Positions 29,501 to 36,991 of a stretch of DNA of 45,553 nt are shown here, piece by piece. The notes under the pieces were generated by a model. That model was not told the origin of the DNA. It saw nothing but the letters and a program-made list of their open reading frames with translations, and did not search any database. Location of the stretch: the NCBI GenBank assembly GCA_036394995.1, contig DASWED010000025.1, positions 1 through 45,553 of the forward strand, in the 5' to 3' direction. The DNA comes from DASWED01 sp036394995. Its GTDB lineage: Bacteria > Actinomycetota > UBA4738 > JACQTL01. The translations under genes and the position numbers were made by a program. The number at the start of each line of letters is the position of its first letter. Within the stretch, counting starts at the first letter, position 1.

Positions 29501-32500
29501 CCATGACCTCCACCGGGGCCGGGCCGGGCGCCGGCGCCCCACCGGGCGCGCGGTCGAGCACGAACTGCACCACGTGCGTGAGGGTGGGGAAGTCCCGGAG
29601 CTTCAGCGACTCGTCCCGGGGGATGTCGTACCTGCTCCGGATCGCGGCGAAGATCTCGGCCTGCTTCACCGTGTCCACACCGAGGTCGGCCTCCAGGTCG
29701 AGGTCGGGGTCGAGCATGTCCGGTGGGTACCCGGTGGTCTCGGCCACCAGGTCCAGCACGACCTCCCGCACGGCCTCCTCGTCGAGGGACTCGGCCGCAG
29801 CCGCCGGGACGGCGATCTCCGGCGCCGCCTCCACCTCGGGCTCCAGCTCGATGAGCGTGACCGGTGCCGGTTCGGTGATCGCGACCGGTGCCGGCTCGGG
29901 CTCCTTCACCGGCAGCGGAGCGTCCACCAGCGCCGCGAGAGGGGCCTCCACGTGCCGGAGGGCCTCGACGTCGTCACGGATGCGCAGGCGGCGCTGCACG
30001 ACCTCCAGCTCGGGGGCGGCGGTCCCGGCCGCGCTCGAGAGCCACGTGTTCCAGGCCGCCTGGTCGGCGATCCTGCCCACGAAGCCCATCTGCGACGGGT
30101 GGGTCCGGGTGCCGTCGGGCGAGGGCACCCACCGCAGGAGGGACATCGCGATCTGCGATCCGAACCCGGCGGCCAACCGCAGGGCGTAGCGAATCGGGTA
30201 CGCGCCGCCCTTGGACAGGTTCAGCGACCCGAGATCCGGGTCCGGCTCCTTGTAGTTCGGCACCGGCGGCACGATCCCGGACTCCAGGGCCTTCACGGCC
30301 ACGATGTCCTCGATCCCCACGCCCATGGGGTGGCCGGTGAAGCCCTTCGTGTTCGCCACGACCACCGAGTCGACGTCGCCGTCGAACACCGCGCGGAGGG
30401 CCTCGACCTCGGCCGCCGCGCTGCCGCCGCGGGCCGGCGTGTACGTCTCGTGGGAGACGAACACCATCTCCGGGGCGATCTCCTCGCGGTGGATCCCCCA
30501 CCGTCGCTCGGCCCCGGAGACCAGGCCCTCCATGACCCCGGCGATGTGGCGGACGTCCAGCCGGGACCCGTGGAACGCGCTGTTCGCGTGGACCGCTCCC
30601 AGCACCTCGCAGATGGGACGGATGCCCCGCTCCGCGGCCGCCTCCGCGGACTCCAGGATCAGGGCGGCCGCCCCCATCCCGATAATCATCCCGTGGCGGC
30701 GCCGGTCGAACGGCGTGGCGGCGTCCTCCACCACGTCGTCGGTGGCGGCGGCGCCGGAGACGAGGAAGCCCGACCCGATCCACTCCATGAGGTTGTCCGA
30801 GGTGGCGTCGTCGGCCGCGATCACGATCACGCGGCGGCACCGCCCGGTCCGGATCCAGTCCTCCCCGAGCGCGATGGCCTGCGTCGTGCTGGCACAGGCC
30901 GAGTTGACCTGGGTGTTCGGACCCCGGGCCCCGACGATCTCGGCGAACTGCGAGTGCCCCATCGACAGGGCCTTGAACAGGAACCGGCGGTCGAACCGGT
31001 AGGGCTCGGCCTCGATTTCCTCCTCGAGGTCGACGATCCGCCGGTCCAGCTCGTCGGCCAGGACCGGGTCGCTCTCCGGGACCCGCGACAGGATCGTCTT
31101 CAGCTCGGACAGGCGCTCGCGGCGCGCCCGGTCCCGGTGGTACGCGTTGACCTCACCGATGAGCGAGTCGTAGGCGGGAAACGCGGACGCGTAGATGACT
31201 CCCGTCTGGTCCCCCACCTCCTCCGGCAGCATCCACCGGTCCGGCAGCTTCGTGCCCAGCGAGGTGGTCTTGTAGTGCTGGACCAGGGGGATCCCGGCGT
31301 CGCGGAGGGCGTCGATGCCGGCCCCGATGGCCAGGCGGGTGGAGCGGTCGAGGGCCGGCATCCGCTCCGCGGCCACCCCGAACTCCTCCTCGAGGTCGAA
31401 GGCCCCGGCGCGTCCGGCCAGCCTGATGACGTCCGCCTCCTCGTCGATGGTCTCGAACGAGGGGTCACCGTTCTCACGCTTCACCAGCCTCGTGATGTGC
31501 TTGTCGAGCATGGCCTTGCGCAGGCGCGTGGGGATGGCGTCGATGAGCTGCTCGCCTCGCAGGATCCGCCCCACGTTGCCGTCGTCGAAGACCCGCTCGG
31601 TCCCCGGCAGGCCCAGCGCGGCGCCGGTGATCACCACCGGCCGGTCGGTCTCCCCCGGCTCCCTGTTCGGTTCGATGTTCGTTCGCTCCTGCTCCATCGG
31701 GGCCACCTCCACCGGTCGCTCGTCGCGTCCCGCCCCCCGCCCGGCCGCGTACAGGCCGCACAGGGCCTGGTTGAACGACGCGATCTCTCCGACCTTGGGG
31801 TGATTGGTGAACAACGAGGCGACGCCGTCCCGGGCTCCCAGGACGTCGTCGACGAATCCCTGCAGGGCCCGCTTCGGCCCCACCTCCACGAACAGCCGGG
31901 CCCCGGCCTCGTACAGCGTCCCGAGCCCCTTCACGAACTGCACCGGCGAGGCCACCTGCCGGGCCAGGATGTCCAGCATCTGTTCGGTGACGTCGCCGTT
32001 CGACGGATAGAACCCGCCGGTCACGTTGGCCACGATGGGCAGCCGGGGCGGCCGCAGGTCCAGTCGAACGAGCGCCGCTCGCAGCGGCACGCTGGCGGGG
32101 GCCACGATCGAGGTGTGGAATGCGTGGCTCACCGGCAGCGGGATGGCCTGCCCGCCGGCCTCGGTGACCGCCGCCACGGCGCGGTCCACCGCGTCGCTGG
32201 CGCCGCCGATGACTGCCTGCTGCGAGCTGTTGATATTCGCGATGACGATGTAGCCCTCGGTGGCCTCGACGATCCGCTCCACCTCGGCGATCGGCGCGAA
32301 CACCGCGGCCATCTTCCCGTTGTCCTCCACGGTGATGCTGGCCATCTCGCGGCCCCGGGCGCTCACGGCCTCCAGGGCGTTGGCGAACGTCAGCGACCCG
32401 GCGGCGACCAGGGCGCCGTACTCACCCAGCGAGTGGCCCATGACCATGTCCGGCTCGAACCCGTACGAAGCCAGCAGGCGGGTCAGCGCCAGGTCCACGG

Positions 32501-34544
32501 CCAGCACCGCGGGCTGGGTGATGGCCGTCTGCATGAGATCCATCTCCGCCGCGGCCATCGCGGCGGGGTCCTCGGGGTCGACGAACAGGAACGACGTGAG
32601 CGTCCGGCCCAGCAGCGGCTCCATGACCTCGTCGGCCTCGGCGAAGGTCTCCGCGACGATGGGCTCCGACTCCGCCAGGATCCGGGCCATGTTCGCGTAC
32701 TGCGACCCCTGGCCCGGGTACAGGAACGCCACCTTCGGTGCCGGGCCCGATCCCCGGAAGATCCCGCGAGCCCGGAGGGCCCTCCACATCGCGGGGTCGT
32801 TCGCCCCCAGGGCCTTCGCGGCCAGCTGGGCCTTGCCCGCGAGGTCCGCCGCGTCGGCGAAGTCGATGGCCAGGCGCTCGGGCGCGGCGAGGTCGGCGCG
32901 CAGGGGCGCCTCGGGACGCGGGGCGTGGCCGTCGCCGGCCCGCCGCCCCACCTCCTCGAGTCGGGCCGCGAGCTCACCGACCGTCGCCGCACCGATCACC
33001 GCCGCGCCCCTCAGCGGTGCCTTCCCGCTCGGCGTCGATGACGTGGCCGCTTCGCTCGGAGACCCGGACTCCGTGACGGTCCGGACCTCCGGCGCGGCGA
33101 TGATCCTGTTCCCGGTGTCGAACCGACCCGGAACGTACTCCTCCAGCACGGCGTGCCAGTTCGTGCCGCCGAACCCGAATGCGCTGACGCCCGCCCGTCG
33201 GACGCCGCCGGCGGGACGCTCCCACTCCCGGAGCTCCGTGTTCACCGCGAACGGCGACCGCGAGAAGTCGATGTCGGGGTTCGGCTCGTGGAAGTTGATC
33301 GACGGGGGCAGGACCCCCTCGGACAGCGCCATGACCGTCTTCAGGAGCCCGGCGGCCCCGGCCGCGGCCTTGAGGTGGCCGATGTTCGACTTCACCGAGC
33401 CCAGCGCGATCGAGCCGGGACGCAGCGACGGGTCGCCGAACGCCTCGGCCAGGCTGGTGACCTCCACCACGTCCCCGACGCGGGTGGACGTGCCGTGTCC
33501 CTCCACCAGGGTGGCGGTGTTCGGGGCCTCCCCGGCCGCCGCCCAGGCCCGCTCCACGCACAGCCGCTGGCCGATCGGGTTCGGAGCGGTGATCCCCCTG
33601 CCCTTGCCGTCGCTCGAGCCGGCCATGCTCCGGATCACGGCCAGGATGCGGTCGCCGTCACGCTCCGCGTCGGCCAGCCGCTTCAGCAGGAACAGCCCGG
33701 CGCCCTCGCCCATGACGAACCCGTCGGCCCCCTCCGCGTAGGGCCGCGTTCCGGTGGCCGACAGCGCACCGATCTTGCAGAACTTCACGTACGCCGAGAC
33801 GCCCATGTTGCGGTCGACCCCGCCGGTGATCACGGCGTCGAACTCGCCGGCGCCAAGCCCCCGGACGGCAGCGCTCACGGCGGCCATGGCCGATCCGCAG
33901 GCGGCGTCCGTGACGAAGTTCGGGCCCCGGAAGTTGAACAGGTTCGCCACCCGGCCGGCCAGGACGTTCCCCAGCTCCCCGGGCATCGTGTCCTCCGTGA
34001 TCGGTGGGAGCCGGATTCCTGCTTCCCGGTGGAACTCCTCGAGCACGGCGCGCTGGACGTCCGACGGCAGTCCGGCGAACGTCGGGGCCTTGGCCAGGAT
34101 CTCCGCGTACTCGGGGAAGAAGATCCGGAACGACGTGAGGTAGTGCAGCTCGCCGGCCATGGCGTTGCCGAGGATGACCGCGGTCCGCTCGCGGTCCAGC
34201 TCGCGGCCCGCGCCGTAGTCCTCGAGCACGGCGCGGGTACAGGCCACCGCCCACTTCTGGGCATCGTCCATCGCCTCGCCGACCTTCGGCGGGATGGGGA
34301 GCTTCCACGCCATCGGCTCCCAGCCCCAGTCGCGGACCCAGCCGCCGATCTTCGAGTACGTCTTGTCCGGCGCGGACGGGTCGGGGTCGAAGTACAGCTC
34401 CGGGTCCCACCGCGACGGCGCGACCTCGCTGATGCTGTAGCGGCCCGACTTCACGTTCTCCCAGAACGTCGCGGCGTCCGGCGCGTCCGGCAGGATCGCC
34501 CCCACCGCGACCACCGCGACCGGCTCGCTCCTCGTGACCTCCAT
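26502..34544 (-). CDS. PUFA-synthase-like type I PKS/FAS: KS-AT-KS-ACP-ACP-KR-DH
   Basis: Protein of 2680 residues. KS1: Cys216 (TDAACGSAM), His350 (EGHGTSTRVGD), His390 (SNIGHLKAAAG). AT: Ser705 in GHSLGEYGA and His810 in HAFHTS, the malonyl-type motif. KS2: Cys1217 (NSACASTTQ), His1365 (VSHETYTPARGG), His1405 (NTKGFTGHPMG), a divergent KS class but with all catalytic residues. Two ACPs, almost identical, follow with ADLGVDTVKQAEI; the expected Ser is Thr1625 and Thr1745. KR: nucleotide loop TGAAGSIVSAIV, Tyr2281 in DYSSAN. DH: His2419 in HHRIDGTPVLPG. There is no enoylreductase or thioesterase. The ACP type (GYPPDMLDPDLDLEADLG) and KS-AT-ACPn-KR-DH order resemble PfaA. ATG 34544 follows GGGGAG. 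Product unknown, likely a long or unsaturated acyl chain. Confidence 0.92.
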   Translation of the reverse strand: MEVTRSEPVAVVAVGAILPDAPDAATFWENVKSGRYSISEVAPSRWDPELYFDPDPSAPDKTYSKIGGWVRDWGWEPMAWKLPIPPKVGEAMDDAQKWAVACTRAVLEDYGAGRELDRERTAVILGNAMAGELHYLTSFRIFFPEYAEILAKAPTFAGLPSDVQRAVLEEFHREAGIRLPPITEDTMPGELGNVLAGRVANLFNFRGPNFVTDAACGSAMAAVSAAVRGLGAGEFDAVITGGVDRNMGVSAYVKFCKIGALSATGTRPYAEGADGFVMGEGAGLFLLKRLADAERDGDRILAVIRSMAGSSDGKGRGITAPNPIGQRLCVERAWAAAGEAPNTATLVEGHGTSTRVGDVVEVTSLAEAFGDPSLRPGSIALGSVKSNIGHLKAAAGAAGLLKTVMALSEGVLPPSINFHEPNPDIDFSRSPFAVNTELREWERPAGGVRRAGVSAFGFGGTNWHAVLEEYVPGRFDTGNRIIAAPEVRTVTESGSPSEAATSSTPSGKAPLRGAAVIGAATVGELAARLEEVGRRAGDGHAPRPEAPLRADLAAPERLAIDFADAADLAGKAQLAAKALGANDPAMWRALRARGIFRGSGPAPKVAFLYPGQGSQYANMARILAESEPIVAETFAEADEVMEPLLGRTLTSFLFVDPEDPAAMAAAEMDLMQTAITQPAVLAVDLALTRLLASYGFEPDMVMGHSLGEYGALVAAGSLTFANALEAVSARGREMASITVEDNGKMAAVFAPIAEVERIVEATEGYIVIANINSSQQAVIGGASDAVDRAVAAVTEAGGQAIPLPVSHAFHTSIVAPASVPLRAALVRLDLRPPRLPIVANVTGGFYPSNGDVTEQMLDILARQVASPVQFVKGLGTLYEAGARLFVEVGPKRALQGFVDDVLGARDGVASLFTNHPKVGEIASFNQALCGLYAAGRGAGRDERPVEVAPMEQERTNIEPNREPGETDRPVVITGAALGLPGTERVFDDGNVGRILRGEQLIDAIPTRLRKAMLDKHITRLVKRENGDPSFETIDEEADVIRLAGRAGAFDLEEEFGVAAERMPALDRSTRLAIGAGIDALRDAGIPLVQHYKTTSLGTKLPDRWMLPEEVGDQTGVIYASAFPAYDSLIGEVNAYHRDRARRERLSELKTILSRVPESDPVLADELDRRIVDLEEEIEAEPYRFDRRFLFKALSMGHSQFAEIVGARGPNTQVNSACASTTQAIALGEDWIRTGRCRRVIVIAADDATSDNLMEWIGSGFLVSGAAATDDVVEDAATPFDRRRHGMIIGMGAAALILESAEAAAERGIRPICEVLGAVHANSAFHGSRLDVRHIAGVMEGLVSGAERRWGIHREEIAPEMVFVSHETYTPARGGSAAAEVEALRAVFDGDVDSVVVANTKGFTGHPMGVGIEDIVAVKALESGIVPPVPNYKEPDPDLGSLNLSKGGAYPIRYALRLAAGFGSQIAMSLLRWVPSPDGTRTHPSQMGFVGRIADQAAWNTWLSSAAGTAAPELEVVQRRLRIRDDVEALRHVEAPLAALVDAPLPVKEPEPAPVAITEPAPVTLIELEPEVEAAPEIAVPAAAAESLDEEAVREVVLDLVAETTGYPPDMLDPDLDLEADLGVDTVKQAEIFAAIRSRYDIPRDESLKLRDFPTLTHVVQFVLDRAPGGAPAPGPAPVEVMAAPAIEVEPSAIEVEPPTETAPAAELSEEAVREVVLDLVAETTGYPPDMLDPDLDLEADLGVDTVKQAEIFAAIRSRYDIPRDESLKLRDFPTLSHVVQFVLDRAPRPDGDGPGGGIPVAPAIIDPVPAPTSTRPPGASNGQAAPPATAEPALAAPRTFDPALRFAGLEAADAIPRRVAVPVMRPSFEQTAPTGVQIGPGSRIVVMADGGGVAKELIWLLEERGAEVLLIDEQPDAASLAATVEEWAAAGPPSGAFWLPALDPEEAVGEMDLAGWKEALRVRVKLLYATARTLYDDLARPGAFLVAATRLGGFHGYDEAGAAAPMGGAVTGFTKALKRERETATVKAVDVETDASAAQVAEALVQEALRDPGCVEVGHANGLRWTVSLDERPAADGADGLALGPDSVIAVTGAAGSIVSAIVSDLAGATGASFHLLDLAPEPDPGDPDLARFGEDREGLKRDLVERARQAGERPTPIMIEKQLAGLERGHAALSAIRAVQAAGGTARYHQVDLTDADAVAAAVDAIRKQHGRIDALLHAAGLEISRFLPDKEPREFDLVFDVKSNGWFNLLHAIGDMPLGAAVVFSSVAGRFGNGGQTDYSSANDLLCKSVSSFRRTRPETRGIAIDWTAWAGIGMASRGSIPKMMEAAGIDMLPPEAGIPVIRRELVSGGFRGEIVVGSRLGILLQEWDERGGIEPAGLGAGAHGPVSGAIASMGVHDGLRAEVVLDPSTQPFLDHHRIDGTPVLPGVMGIETFAEVASAALPGWHVAAIENVRFQAPLKCYRDEPRTVTVEARFSPDGDDVVAACRLIGSRSIPGREEPQVTTHFTGTVRLSREAPAARTEEVPEPAGGSVAAEDVYRVYFHGPAYRVLERAWPGEVPVGLLSDTLPANHRPEAAPLLAAPRLIELCFQTAGMWELCTLGRFALPTEVGRVRLLADPAAATGRIRALVHPSEDGSRFDASVVDGAGTVILALEDYGTVELPGALDPAALEALRAAVR
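29191..29781. repeat. Tandem 231-bp repeat encoding the two carrier domains
   Basis: Bases 29191-29421 and 29551-29781 are nearly identical with a constant offset of 360 bp and no indels; differences are a handful of scattered substitutions, several silent. They encode ACP2 and ACP1. The 129-bp linker between them has a smaller repeated Pro/Glu/Val pattern (AIEVEPSAIEVEP). Confidence 0.92.
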
Positions 34545-34578
34545 GCTCCCCACGTCCCTTCGTTCGCTGTTCGATCCC

Positions 34579-36237
34579 TCAGCCCACGGCGGCGTACAGC
34601 GCGTCACGCACCAGCCCCATGTCGGCGATGAGCCCGTGCTGCGCCCCGTGGATGGCGGTGAGCCGGAGCGCGACCGCCAGCTCGGCGGGGTCGACGGGCT
34701 CGTCCGAGGCCCCCGCCACCAGGCGCAGCCCCTCCGCCCCCACCTTCAGCGCCGCCTCGCGGGCGAACACCCGCGACACTGCGGCGAGCGACTCCGGATC
34801 GAACCGGCGATCGCCCTTGTCGGGCAGCTCTCCGCTCGCCGCCGCGGCGGCCCGGCGGCACAGCGCGTCCGCGCATTCGGCGTACGCGATGAGCTCGCCC
34901 AGGCGGAGCAGGACATGCTGGTTGCGGGTGAGCCGTCCGATGCGGCACCGCTCCATGACCTCGGCCAGCGCATGGAGCGCGAGGGCGGCGGTCCCGGCGC
35001 CGGTCCCCGGCGTCGCCGCGTCCAGCGACTCGGCCGCGGCCGCCATCTGGTGGTAGTGCTCCCCCCGGGTCTTGAGGTGCTGCTGCCACCGGTCGCGGGC
35101 GATCGTCATCTCCATGATCTCCGAGGTCCCCTCGTAGATCGTGGTGATCCGGACGTCGCGGCGGATCTTCTCCACCATGTACTCGCGCGTGTAGCCGTAG
35201 CCCCCGAGGGCCTGGATGGATGCTTCGGCCGCCGCCAGCCCCGCTTCGGTCGCCAGGTACTTGGCGATGGCCCCCTCGGTGTTCAGCGAGCCCTCGGTCT
35301 CGGAGTCGATCCGCTGCGCCGTCTCCTCGATGTACGCCCGCGAGGCCTCCAGCCGGCAGGCGTGCGGAACGATCAGCTTGTGCGTGTACCCCTGCTTCTC
35401 CGACAGCGGGCCGCCGGCCTGGATGCGTGCGACGGAGTACGGGATGGCCCGGTCCAGCGCGGCCCAACCGGCGCCGAGGCCGAATGCGGCCACCATCAGG
35501 CGCGTGTAGCCGAACACGGCCTGGGCCTGCTGGAGCCCCTGCCCCTCCACCCCGCCGACCAGCCGGTCGAGGTCCACCTCCACGTCGTCGAGGAACAGCG
35601 CGGCGGTGTTGCTGGCGCGGATGCCGTGCTTGTCCTCGGGCTTGCCGTTCGTGAACCCGGGGACGCCGCGGTCCACCACGAACCACGAGGGCCCGCCCGG
35701 CGTGTTCGCCAGGATCGTGTACGCGTCGGCCAACCCGCCGTTCGAGATCCACTGCTTCTGCCCGCTGATCCGGTAGGCGACGGTGACGCCCTCCTCGATG
35801 ACCGGCAGCGCGGTGGTCTTCAGCGCGCCGAGGTCGCTTCCGGCGGCCGGCTCGGTGGCCCCGTACGCGAACAGGAGCCCCTCCTCGGCGATCCGAGTCA
35901 GCCACTCCTTCTTCTGCTCTGGCGTCGCCCCGACGGTGATGGGGTCGCTGCCGAGGAACGTGGCGAACAGCGCAGTGGCCACGCCGAGATCCACGCGGGC
36001 GAGCAGCTCGCACACGCGATACACGTCGAATGAGTTGCCGCCCATCCCGCCGTACTCCTCGGGGACGAACAGCAACGAGATGCCCAGCTCCTCGCCACTC
36101 ATGGCCCGCACGACGTCCTCGGGGCATTCGTCCCGTTCGTCGAGGTCCAGCAGCACCTGGTCCGGCAGCCGATCCGCAGTGAACTCCCGGATGGCGTCCA
36201 ACGTCATGGAAAGCGTGTCCGCATCGATACCGTTCAT
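34579..36237 (-). CDS. Acyl-CoA dehydrogenase (long form)
   Basis: Protein of 552 residues. FLFVPEEYGG-like N-domain (LLFVPEEYGGMGGNS), FAYGATEPAAGSDLGALKTT (flavin and substrate loop), YRISGQKQWISNG, HGIRASNTAALFLDDVEV, and the C-domain with QALGGYGYTREYMVEKIRRD and YEGTSEIM, whose Glu369 is the usual catalytic base. Length exceeds the standard 380 because of a helical C-terminal extension of about 150 residues, as in very-long-chain or fatty-acid-AMP type members. It likely makes alpha,beta double bonds in long acyl chains. ATG 36237 has GGAGGA eight bases upstream; GTG 36240 is the alternative. It lies 34 bp before the synthase gene and opens that operon. Acyl carrier substrate (CoA or ACP) is not decidable. 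Confidence 0.9.
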   Translation of the reverse strand: MNGIDADTLSMTLDAIREFTADRLPDQVLLDLDERDECPEDVVRAMSGEELGISLLFVPEEYGGMGGNSFDVYRVCELLARVDLGVATALFATFLGSDPITVGATPEQKKEWLTRIAEEGLLFAYGATEPAAGSDLGALKTTALPVIEEGVTVAYRISGQKQWISNGGLADAYTILANTPGGPSWFVVDRGVPGFTNGKPEDKHGIRASNTAALFLDDVEVDLDRLVGGVEGQGLQQAQAVFGYTRLMVAAFGLGAGWAALDRAIPYSVARIQAGGPLSEKQGYTHKLIVPHACRLEASRAYIEETAQRIDSETEGSLNTEGAIAKYLATEAGLAAAEASIQALGGYGYTREYMVEKIRRDVRITTIYEGTSEIMEMTIARDRWQQHLKTRGEHYHQMAAAAESLDAATPGTGAGTAALALHALAEVMERCRIGRLTRNQHVLLRLGELIAYAECADALCRRAAAAASGELPDKGDRRFDPESLAAVSRVFAREAALKVGAEGLRLVAGASDEPVDPAELAVALRLTAIHGAQHGLIADMGLVRDALYAAVG

Positions 36238-36321
36238 CACCCGTCTCCTCCCGTGCGCGCCATTGCGAGCATCGCGGGAGATGAGCGGGCGGAACTGGGC
36301 AGGGCGGCCCGGCGATCGAGG

Positions 36322-36341
36322 GACCTTCGGACCCTTTTCGG
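36322..36341. terminator. Weak hairpin downstream of the CPBP gene
   Basis: AGGGACC and GGACCCT can pair around a TTC loop with one A-A mismatch. On plus a TTTT run follows, but no plus gene ends here; for minus transcription from the CPBP gene it would be a U-less terminator 15 bp past the stop. The remaining bases to 36241 hold no gene and are the only sizeable gap between the two minus-strand blocks. Confidence 0.25.
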
Positions 36342-36355
36342 CCGAGTCCCGGTCT

Positions 36356-36991
36356 CTAGCAGTCCCGAGGGACCGTGGGCTGGAGCAGGAAGATCCAGAT
36401 GTCCCAGGCCACGTGGCTCACCACCAGAGCGCCCATGGGCATGCCGGCCGCGGCCAGGGCGCTCCAGTAGGCCCCTGCGGTGGTTGCCGCGCCGATCAGG
36501 GTGGCGTTGCCGGTCACCACGTGGGCCCCGCCGTAGACGGACGCGGCGGCGGCCGCCCCCCGCCACCGGCCCAGCCGGGCGGCCAGGCGCCGCTGGACGA
36601 ATCCCCGCCAGAACAGCTCCTCGGCCGGGCCGACCACGGCGGCCAGCCGCGCCCCGATCTCGCCCCTGGGCCGGAGCGAACGGAGCTCGTACACCTCGTC
36701 GATCTCCTCGGAGCCCCTCGGCATGATCCGCCGGGCCAGCCGGTCCCCCACCCGGAAGATCGCGTACAGCCCCGCCGCAGAACCGAGTCCGAGGGCGACG
36801 TCGCGGCCCCGGATCCGAGTCCGTCGCAGCTCCGGGTCCGCCAGCAGGGCCAAGGAGCCCAGCGCCGCGCCGGCGGCCGTCATGCGCTGCCAGAACCGTT
36901 CGCGGGGACCCCGGAAGGTGGCGCCGAACGCCCCGTACGCGACGCCGAGGCCGCCCGCCAGGACGGGGTCGAAGCGGCGTTCGGGCGTCAC
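36356..36991 (-). CDS. CPBP-family intramembrane metalloprotease
   Basis: Protein of 211 residues with about five hydrophobic segments. The CPBP (CAAX protease and bacteriocin-processing, Rce1-like) signature is complete: EELFWR with Glu124, Glu125 and Arg129, His157 in GGAHVVTG, and His193/Asp197 in VSHVAWD. Bacterial members cleave within or near membranes, for bacteriocin self-immunity, sigma control or prenyl protein processing; the substrate here is unknown. GTG 36991 overlaps the TGA of the upstream prenyltransferase fusion gene (GTGA), so they are translationally coupled, which hints at a membrane lipid or prenyl context rather than a random neighbour. Confidence 0.85.
   Translation of the reverse strand: MTPERRFDPVLAGGLGVAYGAFGATFRGPRERFWQRMTAAGAALGSLALLADPELRRTRIRGRDVALGLGSAAGLYAIFRVGDRLARRIMPRGSEEIDEVYELRSLRPRGEIGARLAAVVGPAEELFWRGFVQRRLAARLGRWRGAAAAASVYGGAHVVTGNATLIGAATTAGAYWSALAAAGMPMGALVVSHVAWDIWIFLLQPTVPRDC

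Noticed and set aside
29191..29781. Repeat considered as a CRISPR or mobile element
   Set aside because: Two 231-bp units in frame inside one protein encode carrier domains; no short palindromic repeats or spacers.
30180..31700. Second KS considered as an inactive chain-length-factor domain
   Set aside because: The cysteine and both histidines are retained, so loss of activity is not supported.
29574..33041. Plus-strand open frame of about 3.5 kb opposite the synthase gene
   Set aside because: Antisense shadow of the KS and AT domains; no start signal and unnatural residue composition.
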